Source: Candidatus Halobonum tyrrellensis G22 (GTDB lineage Archaea; Halobacteriota; Halobacteria; Halobacteriales; Haloferacaceae). Taken from it: DNA of 46,632 nt. Positions 7,217 through 16,431 of this stretch are shown in pieces. The DNA is taken from positions 1 through 46,632 of the forward strand of contig NZ_ASGZ01000044.1 in assembly GCF_000495475.1 (NCBI RefSeq), written 5' to 3'. Under the pieces are notes generated by a model, which saw only the letters and a program-made list of their open reading frames with translations, made no database searches and was not told where the DNA came from. Position 1 is the first letter of the stretch. The number at the start of each line of letters is the position of its first letter. Made by a program: the position numbers and the translations under genes.

Positions 7217-8236
7217 TCACATCCCGAGTTCCACGTCGCCCGCACCGCACGGCGAGACGACGAACTCGAAGCGCGCGCCGCCCTCCGACCCCTCGGTGAG
7301 CGAGACGGTCCAGCCGTGCGACTCCGCGACGGCGCGGACGATGGCCAGCCCGAACCCGGTGCCGTCCGCGACGCCGGAGACGCCCGAGTCGAACACGCGG
7401 CCGCGGTCGGCCGGGTCGACCCCCGGCCCGTCGTCCGTCACGGCGAACCCCCCGTCGGTCGCGGCGACGGTGACGGTCACGTCCGGTCCGGCGTGTTGGA
7501 CCGCGTTCCGGAACAGGTTCTCGAACAGGCGTCCCAGCCGCGGTTCGTCGGCGTCGACCGTCGCGTCGGTCCGCACGTCGAGCGTCGCCCCGGGGGTGTC
7601 GACCATCGCCCAGGCGTCGCGCGCGACCACGTCCAGGTCGACCGGCCGGACGTCGGTCGCGGCCCGGCCGTGCGTCGCCACCAGCAGCATCTCCTCGACC
7701 ATGGCGTCGATCCGAGCGAGCGCGTCGCTCACCCGGTCGAGCGCCGTCCCGTCGCCCGTTTCGCGGTAGAGGTCGACGAACCCCGTCGCGACCGACAGCG
7801 GGTTCCGGAGGTCGTGTGCGAGCAGGGTGGCGAACTCCCCGAGCCGGTGGTTCTGGGCGGCGAGCCGTCGCTCCTGGTCGCGCCGGTCGGTCACGTCGCG
7901 GCCGACGCCGCAGAAGCCGAGGAGTTCGCCGTCGTCGCCGGCGAGTTTCCGCCCCGTGAGTTCGAAGCGTATGGTCCCCTCGCTGGTGTTCGCGCGCGCC
8001 TCCACCACCGTCTCCCCCTCGGCGAGTATCTCCCGCACGGCGCGTTCCACGGCCGGCCGGTCGGTCTCCACGAAGAACGCCGGGGGCGTCATCCCCGCGA
8101 GTTCCTCGTCCGTGAGGTCGAACAGGTCGCCGAGCCGACTGTTCCAGACCACCAGTTTCCCCCGCTCGTCGTAGACGTAGAAGACGTCCTCCAAGGCGTC
8201 GAGAGAGCGGCGGAGCAACTGCCTCTCGGTAGACAT
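7217..8236 (-). CDS. PAS-domain sensor histidine kinase
   Basis: A 339-residue soluble kinase. Residues about 5-120 are a PAS domain with a PAC motif (FCGVGRDVTDRRDQE). The phosphoacceptor is H141 in the H-box LAHDLRNPLS. The ATPase domain has an N-box (LFENLFRNAVQHAG), a DDGPGVD G1 box and a GTGFGLAIV G2 box. No membrane segment is seen, so the signal should be internal (redox, light or ligand on PAS). No response regulator is adjacent, which is common for haloarchaeal kinases. A GTG two codons upstream is an alternative start; the ATG is preferred. A TATA-like box lies about 26-40 bp upstream. Confidence 0.9.
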   Translation of the reverse strand: MSTERQLLRRSLDALEDVFYVYDERGKLVVWNSRLGDLFDLTDEELAGMTPPAFFVETDRPAVERAVREILAEGETVVEARANTSEGTIRFELTGRKLAGDDGELLGFCGVGRDVTDRRDQERRLAAQNHRLGEFATLLAHDLRNPLSVATGFVDLYRETGDGTALDRVSDALARIDAMVEEMLLVATHGRAATDVRPVDLDVVARDAWAMVDTPGATLDVRTDATVDADEPRLGRLFENLFRNAVQHAGPDVTVTVAATDGGFAVTDDGPGVDPADRGRVFDSGVSGVADGTGFGLAIVRAVAESHGWTVSLTEGSEGGARFEFVVSPCGAGDVELGM

Positions 8237-8261
8237 ACTCACCCACAGTGAAGCGCGGGTG

Positions 8262-8276
8262 GGATATAACTATACG
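8262..8276 (-). promoter_or_regulatory. TATA-like promoter of the histidine kinase
   Basis: The run GATATAACTATACG is AT-rich in a GC-rich surrounding and lies about 26-40 bp before the kinase ATG, the distance expected for a leaderless transcript. Confidence 0.45.
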
Positions 8277-8414
8277 TACATGTATCGCTCGACGGGAGAT
8301 TCCCGGCGAGTGACTGGTGCGTTCGGCGGGACGCCGACGGGACGGCCGCCCGCCCCGCCCCATCGGGCGCGCTCCGTACGCGTTATGGGTCCCCCGCCCG
8401 TCCGACGGGACGGG

Positions 8415-9263
8415 ATGAGCGACGACATCGGACAGCCGGTACTCGACGACCACCTCCACCTCGACCCCGAGCGCGGGCGGGGGATGGACGCCGTCGACGA
8501 CTTCGCGCGCCTCGGCGGCACCCACCTGCTCGTCGTCAACAAGCCGTCGTGGCACCTCGGCGTGGAGGCGGACGACCCCGACGACTTCCGCGCGGCGTTC
8601 GAGACGACCCTCGACGTGGTGGCCGACGCCTCCGACCGCCTGGAGGGGCGCGCGTGGCCGGTGCTCGGCGTCCACCCCGGGCTGGTGAGTCGGCTGGTCG
8701 ACGACCGGGGGTTCGACCCGGCCGAGGCGCGCGAGTTGATGGCCGGCGGGCTGGAGGTGGCGGCGGAGTACGTCGCCGACGGCCGCGCGCTCGCGCTCAA
8801 GTCGGGGCGGCCCCACTACGAGGTGGCCGACGCGGTGTGGGACGCCTCGAACGCGGTGATGCGCCGGGCGTTCGAACTCGGCGCGGACCACGACTGTGCG
8901 GTCCAACTCCACACCGAGGCGAGCGAGGACCTGCGCGAGGTGGCGGCGTGGGCCGACGACGCCGGACTGGAGCCCCACCGGGTGGTGAAACACTACGCCG
9001 CCGGCCGACTGGCGGGACCGACGCCGAGCGTGATGTGCGACAAGGACGACCTCCTGACCGCCTGTGCGGCGGGCGAGCCGTTCCTGATGGAGACCGACTT
9101 CGTCGACGACCCCGACCGGCCGGGCGCCGTGATGGGACCGAAGACCGTCCCCCGGCGGGTCCGGTGGCTCCGCGAGGAGGGACACGCCGAGGCGGTGCGG
9201 GGCGCGCACGTTGACACGCCCGAGCGGGTGTACGGCATCGATACGGTTGGAACGCTCGGCTGA
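8415..9263 (+). CDS. TatD-like metal-dependent hydrolase
   Basis: A 282-residue TIM-barrel hydrolase of the amidohydrolase superfamily, TatD-related branch. The metal-binding H13-L-H15 pair is in LDDHLHLD; further ligand motifs are GVHPG, QLHTE and KHYAAG, and METDF near the C-terminus supplies the final Asp. Substrate is unknown; TatD relatives include nucleases and phosphotriesterase-like enzymes. The start at ATG 8415 is favoured by a TATA-like GTTATGG 27 bp upstream; the frame is open earlier but encodes an Arg/Pro-rich stretch unlike a real N-terminus. It is followed 73 bp later by the DUF2150 gene. Confidence 0.85.
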   Translation: MSDDIGQPVLDDHLHLDPERGRGMDAVDDFARLGGTHLLVVNKPSWHLGVEADDPDDFRAAFETTLDVVADASDRLEGRAWPVLGVHPGLVSRLVDDRGFDPAEARELMAGGLEVAAEYVADGRALALKSGRPHYEVADAVWDASNAVMRRAFELGADHDCAVQLHTEASEDLREVAAWADDAGLEPHRVVKHYAAGRLAGPTPSVMCDKDDLLTACAAGEPFLMETDFVDDPDRPGAVMGPKTVPRRVRWLREEGHAEAVRGAHVDTPERVYGIDTVGTLG

Positions 9264-9336
9264 GACCGTCGCTCCGGTTCTCACGCGTGTCGAAGGATAA
9301 GAAAGGCCTATCAACACGGGACCGGACGGTGTGGGT

Positions 9337-9918
9337 ATGAGCGAACCCGAGGAGACGTTCTACACCGAAGATCGGTGGCAGAACTGGCTCGACCGGCTCC
9401 GGGAGGAGAGCCTCGACCCCGAGGACGAGGACTCCGCGCGCCTCCTGCTCAACCTGCAAGACGACGCCGCGATCGCGGTGGCGAAGATCGTCTCGGCGTA
9501 CGAGGACGACAAACTCGACCAGGAGCGGACGGCCGAGGAGATCGCGAACATCCGCGAGATCGTCCTCGACGACGTCGCGTTCGACGACGAGGAGAAGCGG
9601 ATGCTGGTCGACGGCGTCCAGACCAGCCTGGTCTGCGTGTTCTACGCCGCCGAGGAGTACGTGGTCGGCGGTCCCGCCGACGACGCCGCCGTCGCGGAGT
9701 ACGTCGACGCCGCCGTCGACGCCGAAGCCGACGAGGACGTCGACGCCGCGCTCGGCTACCTGGTGCAGGCGGGCACGCGGATCATCGACGGCGACGAACT
9801 CCCGATGGACGTCGTCGAGGACCTCGAGTACGGGCTGGTCTCCGAGTGGGTCAACGGACTCGACTCGCTCCAGTCGGCGATGGCCGACCCCGAAGTCGTC
9901 GAGGAAGAGGACGACTGA
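9337..9918 (+). CDS. DUF2150 family protein
   Basis: A 193-residue, strongly acidic, helical protein restricted to haloarchaea and relatives (DUF2150, from the FYTEDRWQNWLDRL start and the DDAAIAVAKIVSAY and VDGVQTSLVCVFYAAEEYV helices). It has no membrane segment or known catalytic motif. Function is unknown. The ATG at 9337 follows a GTG two codons earlier that could also serve. The 172 bp between it and the next gene (9919-10090) holds no gene I can support. Confidence 0.82.
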   Translation: MSEPEETFYTEDRWQNWLDRLREESLDPEDEDSARLLLNLQDDAAIAVAKIVSAYEDDKLDQERTAEEIANIREIVLDDVAFDDEEKRMLVDGVQTSLVCVFYAAEEYVVGGPADDAAVAEYVDAAVDAEADEDVDAALGYLVQAGTRIIDGDELPMDVVEDLEYGLVSEWVNGLDSLQSAMADPEVVEEEDD

Positions 9919-10090
9919 GCCGCCCGGTGCCGGCGCTCGCGACCCGGGGACTCGCCCCTGGGGGGCGCCGGGACCGGACGCCGACTCAGGCGGGCGACCG
10001 CGGCCGGAGTCGGCGACGGAGTCGGACTCGGGTTCTCCGAACTGATACCGCCCCCGCTACCCTTTTCCCCGGTCGACGGCGTCTCGGAGT

Positions 10091-12124
10091 ATGGGTCTGT
10101 GGGGGGACGAGCGGGGGCAGTCGACGCAGATAGGCGCGGTGCTGCTGTTCGGCTTCCTCGTCGTCTCGATGGCGACGTACCAGTCGACGGTGGTGCCGGC
10201 GCAGAACGAGGATATCGAGTTCTCCCACAGCCAGACGGTCCAGGGCGACCTCCAGCGGGTCCACGACGCCGCGCTCCGCACCGCCGCGACGGGCGTGCGG
10301 CAGTCGACGGCGGTCACGCTCGGGACGCGGTACCCCTCGCGGACGCTGTTCGTCAACCCGCCCGCGCCGTCGGGGTCGTTACGCACCACGGGCGCGTTCT
10401 CGACCGGGTACGGGATACAGAACGCCCGCGCGACCGGCGAGGCGGGCGACTACTGGGACGGCGACTGGCGGGTCGTCGGGTCGGAGGCGCTCGTCTACGC
10501 GCCCGGCTACCACGAGTACCGCTCGCCTCCCGAGACGGTCGTCGAGGGCGGGCTGGTGTACAACCGGTTCGACGACGCGACGGTGCCGCTGACCGACGGG
10601 TCGCTCGTCGACGGGCGGACGGTCACGCTGGTCGCGCTCGACGGGTCGCGCTCCGTCTCGCGGGGCGGCGTCGAGAGCGTGGGAACCGAGCCGCTGAGCG
10701 TCTCGACCACCACGGTCCCCGTCCGGAGCGCCGACGGCGACCCCATCCGACTGTACGTGCTGACGATGGCGTCGGAGTCGGCGTGGCGCGAGACGCTCGC
10801 GGACGAACTCGCCGAGGGCAACGTCGAGTCCGTCGACTACTACTCCAACGAACAGCTCCGGGCGTACGGGTCGGGAATCGACGGCGCGGTCGGCGGGGAC
10901 GTCTCGCTCGACCGCGGACAGGGGGCGGTGGTCGTCCAGTTAAACGCCAGCCGGACGTACGACCTCCGGATGGCGAAGGTCGGCGTCGGCTCGGGCGCCG
11001 AGACGCCCGGACCGGCGTACCTCGTCCCGGTCGGGGAGACGCGCCCGACCGCCGCGGCGCCGGGGAGCGTCACCGTCGAGGTCCGCGACGCGTACAACAA
11101 CCCCGTCTCGGGCGCGACCGTCGGGGTGGCCGGCGACGGAGCGGTCGTCGAGTCGTCGGTCGCGACCGGCGCGGACGGCCGCGCGACGTTCCACTACCGC
11201 GAGCCGTCGGGCGACCGGAACGTCACGTTCCGGATCGGGGACGACCCCGCCGAGCGCGTCGAGGTGACGCTCTCGCGGGCGGCGGAAAGCGGGGCGGGCG
11301 AGTACGACTTGCGGTGGGACACCGCGGCACTCGACGCCCGGAGCGGCGTCCGCTGTGTCGACACCGACGGCGACGGCGCCGCCGACGAGTGTACCGTCGG
11401 GCGCTCGGCCGGGCGCGACGAGGTGCGGACGGCCCTCGGGACGACCCCGGCGACCGGGCAGGCGTTCGTCGACCTCACGACCGGCGACCGGGCGGTCGCG
11501 GAGTTCGACGGGTCTGAGGGGAACACGGACGGCGACGGACGGCTCGCGCGCGATTTGGATCTCAACGGCGCCGGCACGACGACGCTCCGCGCCGCGAGCG
11601 TCGAGTCGAGCGACGAACTGACCGCCCGAGTGGTCGAGGGGGCGTACTACCGGTACTACGAGGGCGACTACGGGTCGATCCCCATGCCGGACTTCGCCAG
11701 CGAGACCCCGACGGCGACCGGCTACGCGCCGGCGTTCGACCTCTCGGCGCGCGAGCGCGACGACGAGTTCGCCATCGAGTACACCGCCTACCTCACCGTT
11801 CCGGAGACGGCGACGTACCGCTTTTACACCGAGTCGGACGACGGGAGCCGACTGTACATCGACGGCGAGCGGGTCGTCGACAACGGGGGCGACCACTCGC
11901 GGGCGGAGGCGAGCGGGGAGGTCGACCTCTCGGCGGGCGAGCACGCGATCCGGGTGACGTACTACGAGAACACCGGCGACCAGCATCTGGACGTCTCGTG
12001 GCGGCGTGCGAGTACCAGCCGGGACCGGTCGAGGTACGACAAGAAGCCGGTCCCGACGTGGGCGCTCCGGCCGCGCTACCCGGACGACCCGCTCCGCCCG
12101 GACGACGACCGCCACCGGCGGTAG
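10091..12124 (+). CDS. Pilin-like surface protein with Ig-like and PA14 domains
   Basis: A 677-residue protein. Its first 32 residues (M-G-L-W-G-D-E-R-G-Q-S, then a hydrophobic IGAVLLFGFLVVSM helix) resemble a class III signal peptide of archaeal type IV pilin-like proteins. Residues about 30-330 resemble the haloarchaeal DUF7289 type of envelope protein. Residues about 335-400 (VTVEVRDAYNNPVSGATV, ATGADGRATFHY) are an Ig-like Big_1 domain. A Ca-binding-like VDTDGDGAADE loop lies near 425. Residues about 525-655 are a PA14 domain (YYRYYEGDYG, TYRFYTESDDGSRLYIDG), which usually binds carbohydrate. I infer an exported, membrane-anchored or pilus-associated binding protein. No other pilus gene is adjacent. 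Confidence 0.8.
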   Translation: MGLWGDERGQSTQIGAVLLFGFLVVSMATYQSTVVPAQNEDIEFSHSQTVQGDLQRVHDAALRTAATGVRQSTAVTLGTRYPSRTLFVNPPAPSGSLRTTGAFSTGYGIQNARATGEAGDYWDGDWRVVGSEALVYAPGYHEYRSPPETVVEGGLVYNRFDDATVPLTDGSLVDGRTVTLVALDGSRSVSRGGVESVGTEPLSVSTTTVPVRSADGDPIRLYVLTMASESAWRETLADELAEGNVESVDYYSNEQLRAYGSGIDGAVGGDVSLDRGQGAVVVQLNASRTYDLRMAKVGVGSGAETPGPAYLVPVGETRPTAAAPGSVTVEVRDAYNNPVSGATVGVAGDGAVVESSVATGADGRATFHYREPSGDRNVTFRIGDDPAERVEVTLSRAAESGAGEYDLRWDTAALDARSGVRCVDTDGDGAADECTVGRSAGRDEVRTALGTTPATGQAFVDLTTGDRAVAEFDGSEGNTDGDGRLARDLDLNGAGTTTLRAASVESSDELTARVVEGAYYRYYEGDYGSIPMPDFASETPTATGYAPAFDLSARERDDEFAIEYTAYLTVPETATYRFYTESDDGSRLYIDGERVVDNGGDHSRAEASGEVDLSAGEHAIRVTYYENTGDQHLDVSWRRASTSRDRSRYDKKPVPTWALRPRYPDDPLRPDDDRHRR

Positions 12125-12265
12125 CCGGCCCGGACACCGTGGTCGGACACCGTGACCGGACGCGACGACACCCGAGCCGCGGGCCGCGGCGGACGGCGAC
12201 TCGGATCGACGATCGACGTGATCCCCATCGACAGAGGCATATGCCCGTTGCCCGAACCCCGGTGC

Positions 12266-13603
12266 ATGACTGCCGTCGGCATCGACGCCATCGAGATCTG
12301 GACGGGGAAGCTCAGCTTGGACCTCCCGGAGACGTTCGCGCCGGCGAAGGGCGAAGACCCCGAGAAGTACACCAAGGGGCTGGGGCTGAAGACCTCCTCG
12401 TTCCCCGACACGTACGAGGACATCGTGACGATGGGCGCGAACGCGGCCAAGCGCCTGATGGACCGGAAGGGGCTCGTCCCCGAGGACATCGGACGGATCG
12501 ACGTGGCGACGGAGTCGGCGTTCGACAACTCCAAGCCCGTCTCGACGTACATCGCGGGCTGTCTCGAACAGGTGTACGACGACGACTTCCACCACGCCAA
12601 CAAGGGCGAGCGGAAGTTCGCGTGCGTGGCGGGCACCCAGTCGATCGACGACGCGTACAACTGGATCCGCGCGGGCCGCCACCGCGGGCGGTCGGCGCTG
12701 GTGGTCGCGACCGACACCGCGCTGTACGCGCGCGGCGACCCCGGCGAGGCGACCCAGGGCGGGGGCGCGGTGGCGATGCTCATCTCCGAGGAGCCGTCGC
12801 TGGTCGAACTCTCGCCCGAGCAGGGGTACGGCAGCGCCGACGAGACGGACTTCCTCAAGCCCAACCAGCAGTTCCCGAGCGTCGACGGCAAGCGCTCGAT
12901 GCAGGTGTACCTCGCGCGGATGCGCGAGGCGCTGACCGACTTCGAGAGCGTCGCGTGGGACACCCACCCCGACGACTTCGCGTACATCCCGTTCCACACG
13001 CCGTTCCCGGGGATGGTGCGGAAGGCGGGGCTGTTGGGCTACCGCCACATGATCCGCGACACGGAGATCGAAGAGGACCTCGCGTCGGAGATCGGCCGCC
13101 AGCCCCGCGAGGAGGCGTTCGACGACCGCGAGTCGTACGAGGAGGCGATCCGCGGGTACATGGACGACCTGTCGGGGACCGACACGTACCGCGAGTGGTA
13201 CGGCGCGGCCATCGAGCCGACGCTCGCGCTCTCGCGGCGGGTGGGCAACTGGTACACCGGGTCGGTCCACGTCGCGCGCGCCTCCGCGCTCCAACACGCC
13301 CTCGAGAACGACGTCGACCTCGAGGGGTCGAAGCTCCTCGTCGGGTCGTACGGGTCGGGCGCGCAAGCGGAGATGCACGCCGAGACGGTCCGGCCGGGCT
13401 GGGCCGAGGAGGTCGCCGCACTCACGGTCGACGAACAGCTCGACCGGCGGTACGACCTCTCGTACGAGGAGTACGAGCGGGTCCACGACTCGCACAACCA
13501 CGACCTGAACGACGACATCGAGGCGTTCACCCAGCCCGACGGCGAGTTCGTCCACACCGGCTGGGGCCGGATGAGCGAGCGACAGTACGACTACGTCGAG
13601 TAG
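12266..13603 (+). CDS. hmgB: Hydroxymethylglutaryl-CoA synthase
   Basis: A 445-residue enzyme condensing acetyl-CoA with acetoacetyl-CoA to HMG-CoA, the entry to mevalonate and archaeal lipid synthesis. Catalytic residues can be placed: E83 (VATESAFDNSKP), nucleophile C120 (KFACVAGTQ) and H244 (YIPFHTPF). The C-terminal region holds the SVHVARASAL and GSYGSGAQAEM segments of the thiolase fold. Length equals that expected for haloarchaeal synthases. ATG 12266 is chosen because the open frame upstream is Arg/Gly-rich and the family starts M-T-A-V-G-I-D. The 141 bp before it shows no gene. Confidence 0.95.
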   Translation: MTAVGIDAIEIWTGKLSLDLPETFAPAKGEDPEKYTKGLGLKTSSFPDTYEDIVTMGANAAKRLMDRKGLVPEDIGRIDVATESAFDNSKPVSTYIAGCLEQVYDDDFHHANKGERKFACVAGTQSIDDAYNWIRAGRHRGRSALVVATDTALYARGDPGEATQGGGAVAMLISEEPSLVELSPEQGYGSADETDFLKPNQQFPSVDGKRSMQVYLARMREALTDFESVAWDTHPDDFAYIPFHTPFPGMVRKAGLLGYRHMIRDTEIEEDLASEIGRQPREEAFDDRESYEEAIRGYMDDLSGTDTYREWYGAAIEPTLALSRRVGNWYTGSVHVARASALQHALENDVDLEGSKLLVGSYGSGAQAEMHAETVRPGWAEEVAALTVDEQLDRRYDLSYEEYERVHDSHNHDLNDDIEAFTQPDGEFVHTGWGRMSERQYDYVE

Positions 13604-13700
13604 GGCGGGCCGACGAGCCGGTCGGGTTCCCCGCGCTCGCGTGTGCGCGCCGACCGCACGCGAGTGACGGCCTCATGCCGACGGGGCGCGGATCGGGGGT

Positions 13701-14051
13701 ATGGAGACGGACGCCGCCGCGACCCCGAGACCCCGCGACGTCGACGCCCGCGAGTTCCGCGCCGAACTCGACGCGGCGCTCGCCGACGACGAACTGGTGC
13801 TCGTCGACTTCTACACCGCCGGCTGTACGCTGTGTCGGAGCGTCGAGCCCGTGCTCGACTCGGTCGCGCGCGCGACCGGCGTGCCGATACTCACCGTGAA
13901 CCCGAAGGACGACCCGTCGCTCGTCGAGGAGCACGCGATCCGGTCGGTGCCGTCGCTCGTGCTGTTCGACGCCGACGGCGAGGTGGACCGGTTGGCCGAG
14001 GGGTTCGTCGGCGCCGAGCGACTCGTCGAACTCGTCGAGAACCACCGGTAG
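13701..14051 (+). CDS. Thioredoxin family protein (CTLC active site)
   Basis: A 116-residue thioredoxin fold. The active site is C42-T-L-C45 rather than the classic CGPC, following the LVLVDFYTAG strand; the cis-proline is P84 (RSVPSLVLFD). Both cysteines are present, so it should be a working dithiol reductase or isomerase, with a redox potential shifted by the altered central residues. No signal peptide or membrane helix, so cytoplasmic. It stands 97 bp after HMG-CoA synthase and is convergent with the HTH regulator. Confidence 0.9.
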   Translation: METDAAATPRPRDVDAREFRAELDAALADDELVLVDFYTAGCTLCRSVEPVLDSVARATGVPILTVNPKDDPSLVEEHAIRSVPSLVLFDADGEVDRLAEGFVGAERLVELVENHR

Positions 14052-14114
14052 GGGTGTCGTCCGCGCCGTCCGCGCGAGGATGCTCACCCCGCGGAACGTC
14101 GCCGGAGGGGCGGA

Positions 14115-14837
14115 TTACAGCGCCCGCAACTCGTCGAGCGCCTCCTCCAGCGGCGCGGTCGACACCGCGAGCGCGAACCCGTCGACGCGCGCGAGCGCCT
14201 CCGCGTGCTCCCAGAGGTCGTCGGGACCGAGTCCGTGGAGGATCACCGCGTTCGGCGTCGGCGTCACCACCCGGAGCGCGACCAGCGGCGACTCCCCGCG
14301 GGTCACGTCGGTGAACACGAGCGCGCGGTCGGTCGACTGGCCGTACAGGCGGTAGAAGTCCTCGCTCGACAGCGACGTGATCGCCTCGATGGAGTTGATC
14401 ACGGTGTGGCCGTTGACGGTGTCGCGTTCCCCCGGGGCTATCTCGGTCGCGTCGAGCGCCTCGTACACCCGCGAGGTGGGCAGCGCGGTGCGGTACTCGC
14501 GGATGTCGCGGACGATGTCCGACTCGAACCCCGCCGACACCACGCGGGCGTACTGGCGGATCCGGTGGCCGCCGCGCGACTCGTCGATGTCGAGTAGCGC
14601 GTCGACCACCCGCGAGACCAGCCCGATTCCCGGCGAGGCGCGCCGGCCGCTCTCGTAGTCGGAGATGACCGACGAGGAGACGTCCATCGTCCCCGCGAGT
14701 TCGGTCTGGGAGACCCCGAAGTCGGTCCGCCACTTCCGGAGCGTCGCGCCGGGGTCGGCCGACAGCGTGATCTCGCCGGCGATGCGCCGCGCCAACTCCT
14801 CGCGCGGGGCGTCGCCCCCCGCCGCTCCCGCGTCCAT
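14115..14837 (-). CDS. HTH (XRE) transcriptional regulator with C-terminal sensor-like domain
   Basis: A 240-residue protein. Residues about 30-75 are an XRE-type helix-turn-helix (LRKWRTDFGVSQTELAG, VSSSVISDYESGRR). The C-terminal half (from about 115) matches the archaeal COG1709 group: a domain with FYRLYGQSTDRALVFTDV and VILHGLGPDDLWEHA motifs whose ligand is unknown. I infer a ligand-responsive repressor or activator; the target cannot be told. It is convergent with thioredoxin and divergent, by 156 bp, from the membrane hydrolase gene. Confidence 0.8.
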   Translation of the reverse strand: MDAGAAGGDAPREELARRIAGEITLSADPGATLRKWRTDFGVSQTELAGTMDVSSSVISDYESGRRASPGIGLVSRVVDALLDIDESRGGHRIRQYARVVSAGFESDIVRDIREYRTALPTSRVYEALDATEIAPGERDTVNGHTVINSIEAITSLSSEDFYRLYGQSTDRALVFTDVTRGESPLVALRVVTPTPNAVILHGLGPDDLWEHAEALARVDGFALAVSTAPLEEALDELRAL

Positions 14838-14993
14838 GCCCGCCCGTCCGTCGACGCCTCGAATAAGCGTGTCGGCGGTGGGGGCCGGACGGCGGCGACC
14901 CGAGGCGAGGGGGCGCGACCGTCGCCGGCGCGGGACGGCGGCCCGACCCGCGACGGCGAAAACGTCACGTGCTGGCGGGGCGACTCACGGCCA

Positions 14994-15626
14994 GTGCCAT
15001 CGACGCTGGTCCACGTCGCGCTCGCGGGCCTGTTCGCCGCCGCCCTGCTCCGCGAGCGGGCGTTCGGCCGGCGGTCGGTCGCGGTCGTGCTGCTGGCGGC
15101 GACGCTCCCCGACCTCGACGCGTTCGCGTCGCTGGTCGTCGGCGGCGCGCACCGCTCGCTCGGCCACAACGCGCTGGTGCCCGCGGCGCTCGCGGCCGCG
15201 CTGCTGTACGACACGCGCGTCGGCGACTCGCGGGTCCGCGCGCGCTACGGTCCGACCGCGCCCGCCGTCGCGTGGACCGCGCTCGCGGGCTTTGCGGTCG
15301 CCGGGGTCGGTCTCGACTACGTCGTCAACGGCGTCAACCTGTTCTGGCCGCTCCACGACCAGTTCTACACGCTGGACGGCCGGCTGGCGCTGTCGACCCG
15401 GCGCGGGCTGGTCCAGACGTTCGTCGACCTCTCGGTGCCCGCCGAGGCGGCGCGCACGACCGAGAACCTCCACTACAGCACCGGCGTCGACCCCTCGCCC
15501 GGCGCCGAACCCGGCAACGTCGAGCGCGTGTTCCCGGTCGTCGCCGCCGGCTGGCAGTTCCTGGTCGTGCTTGCGGGCGCCGCGACCCTCGCGGTCCGGT
15601 TCCGGCAGTCGGCGCGCGCGGAGTGA
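14994..15626 (+). CDS. Membrane-bound metal-dependent hydrolase (YdjM/DUF457-like)
   Basis: A 210-residue integral membrane protein starting at GTG. The N-terminal S-T-L-V-H-V motif, LPDLDAF at about 38-44 and HRSLGHN at about 53-59 give the His/Asp metal site of the DUF457/YdjM family. Four or more hydrophobic helices can be drawn, the last near the C-terminus (FLVVLAGAATLAVRF). Family members are membrane-embedded hydrolases of mostly unknown substrate, some implicated in lipid metabolism. An extramembrane segment after about residue 130 (TLDGRLALSTRRG to NVERVFPVV) is longer than in small YdjM proteins. Confidence 0.8.
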   Translation: MPSTLVHVALAGLFAAALLRERAFGRRSVAVVLLAATLPDLDAFASLVVGGAHRSLGHNALVPAALAAALLYDTRVGDSRVRARYGPTAPAVAWTALAGFAVAGVGLDYVVNGVNLFWPLHDQFYTLDGRLALSTRRGLVQTFVDLSVPAEAARTTENLHYSTGVDPSPGAEPGNVERVFPVVAAGWQFLVVLAGAATLAVRFRQSARAE

Positions 15627-15694
15627 CGACCGCCGGCCCGTCGCACGTTCGCCGCCACCGGCGGGTTCAACACCCCGACGCCCCACCCCGGAGT

Positions 15695-16216
15695 ATGACC
15701 GACACCGGCGTCGACGTTCGGCCGTTCGAGCCGTTCGACGCGGACGCGCTGTGGGAGCTGAAACGGGGGTTCGAGACGGGGCTGGGTGCCGGAACCGGCG
15801 GCGAGGCGAAAGCTGAGGCGTACGAGGCCAAACTTGACCAGGAGTACCGCTCGCGCTGGCTCGCGTGGGTCGACGACTGCGTCTCCGAGGGGACCGACTG
15901 CGTCTCCGTGGCGGCGCGCGAGCGCAGGGGGGACGAGACGGGCGACGAACTCGCGGGCTACGTCTTCCTCCTCCCCGAGTCGATGGCGTTCGTCTGGGAC
16001 GCCGCGGTGTTGAACGAACTGTACGTCGAACCCGACGCGCGCGGGACCGGCGTCGCGGACGACCTGATGGACGCCGCGCTCGCGGCCGCGCGCGAGCAGG
16101 ACACGCCGCTCGACCGACTCGTGCTCGACGTGGATTCGGACAACCAGCGCGCGAAGGCGTTCTACGAGCGGCACGGCTTCGACGACTGGGGCGAGATGGT
16201 CGCCCGCAGGTTGTAG
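15695..16216 (+). CDS. GNAT family N-acetyltransferase
   Basis: A 173-residue acetyltransferase with the GNAT core LNELYVEPDARGTGVADDLM (about 108-127), where ARGTGVA is the acetyl-CoA loop, and the C-terminal VDSDNQRAKAFYERHGF motif. The Asn and Tyr of this motif are as in active enzymes. Substrate unknown. Start ATG 15695 gives the normal M-T-D-T-G-V-D-V-R-P-F first strand. It lies 68 bp after the membrane hydrolase on the same strand. Confidence 0.88.
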   Translation: MTDTGVDVRPFEPFDADALWELKRGFETGLGAGTGGEAKAEAYEAKLDQEYRSRWLAWVDDCVSEGTDCVSVAARERRGDETGDELAGYVFLLPESMAFVWDAAVLNELYVEPDARGTGVADDLMDAALAAAREQDTPLDRLVLDVDSDNQRAKAFYERHGFDDWGEMVARRL

Positions 16217-16431
16217 CGGCGTGCGCGCGGAGTCCGGCCGGCGACTCAGCTCACTACAACGGCTGGTCCGCCGAGACATCGCGCACGCGTACTCCTTGGG
16301 CAGGTCAGTCAACCAGCCCTTGAGGTTCGGCAGGAGCTTCCGTTCGCAGTACGGCGACGTATCGTCGGTCCGGTTGAGTCCGATCAATCGCGAGCGCTAC
16401 GGACGAGGTCCCGAAAAGGAAGGCTGAGTCG
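16217..16431. other. Intergenic stretch with a possible gene remnant
   Basis: On the minus strand 16250-16390 reads as a short open stretch containing SPYCERKLLPNLKGWLTDLP with no convincing start and no family I recognise. Composition is less GC-rich than its neighbours. It may be debris of a lost gene. Confidence 0.25.

Noticed and set aside
7217-9263. Long opposite-strand frames across the kinase and hydrolase genes
   Set aside because: They are Arg-rich by-products of GC-rich third positions, with no domain or acidic bias.
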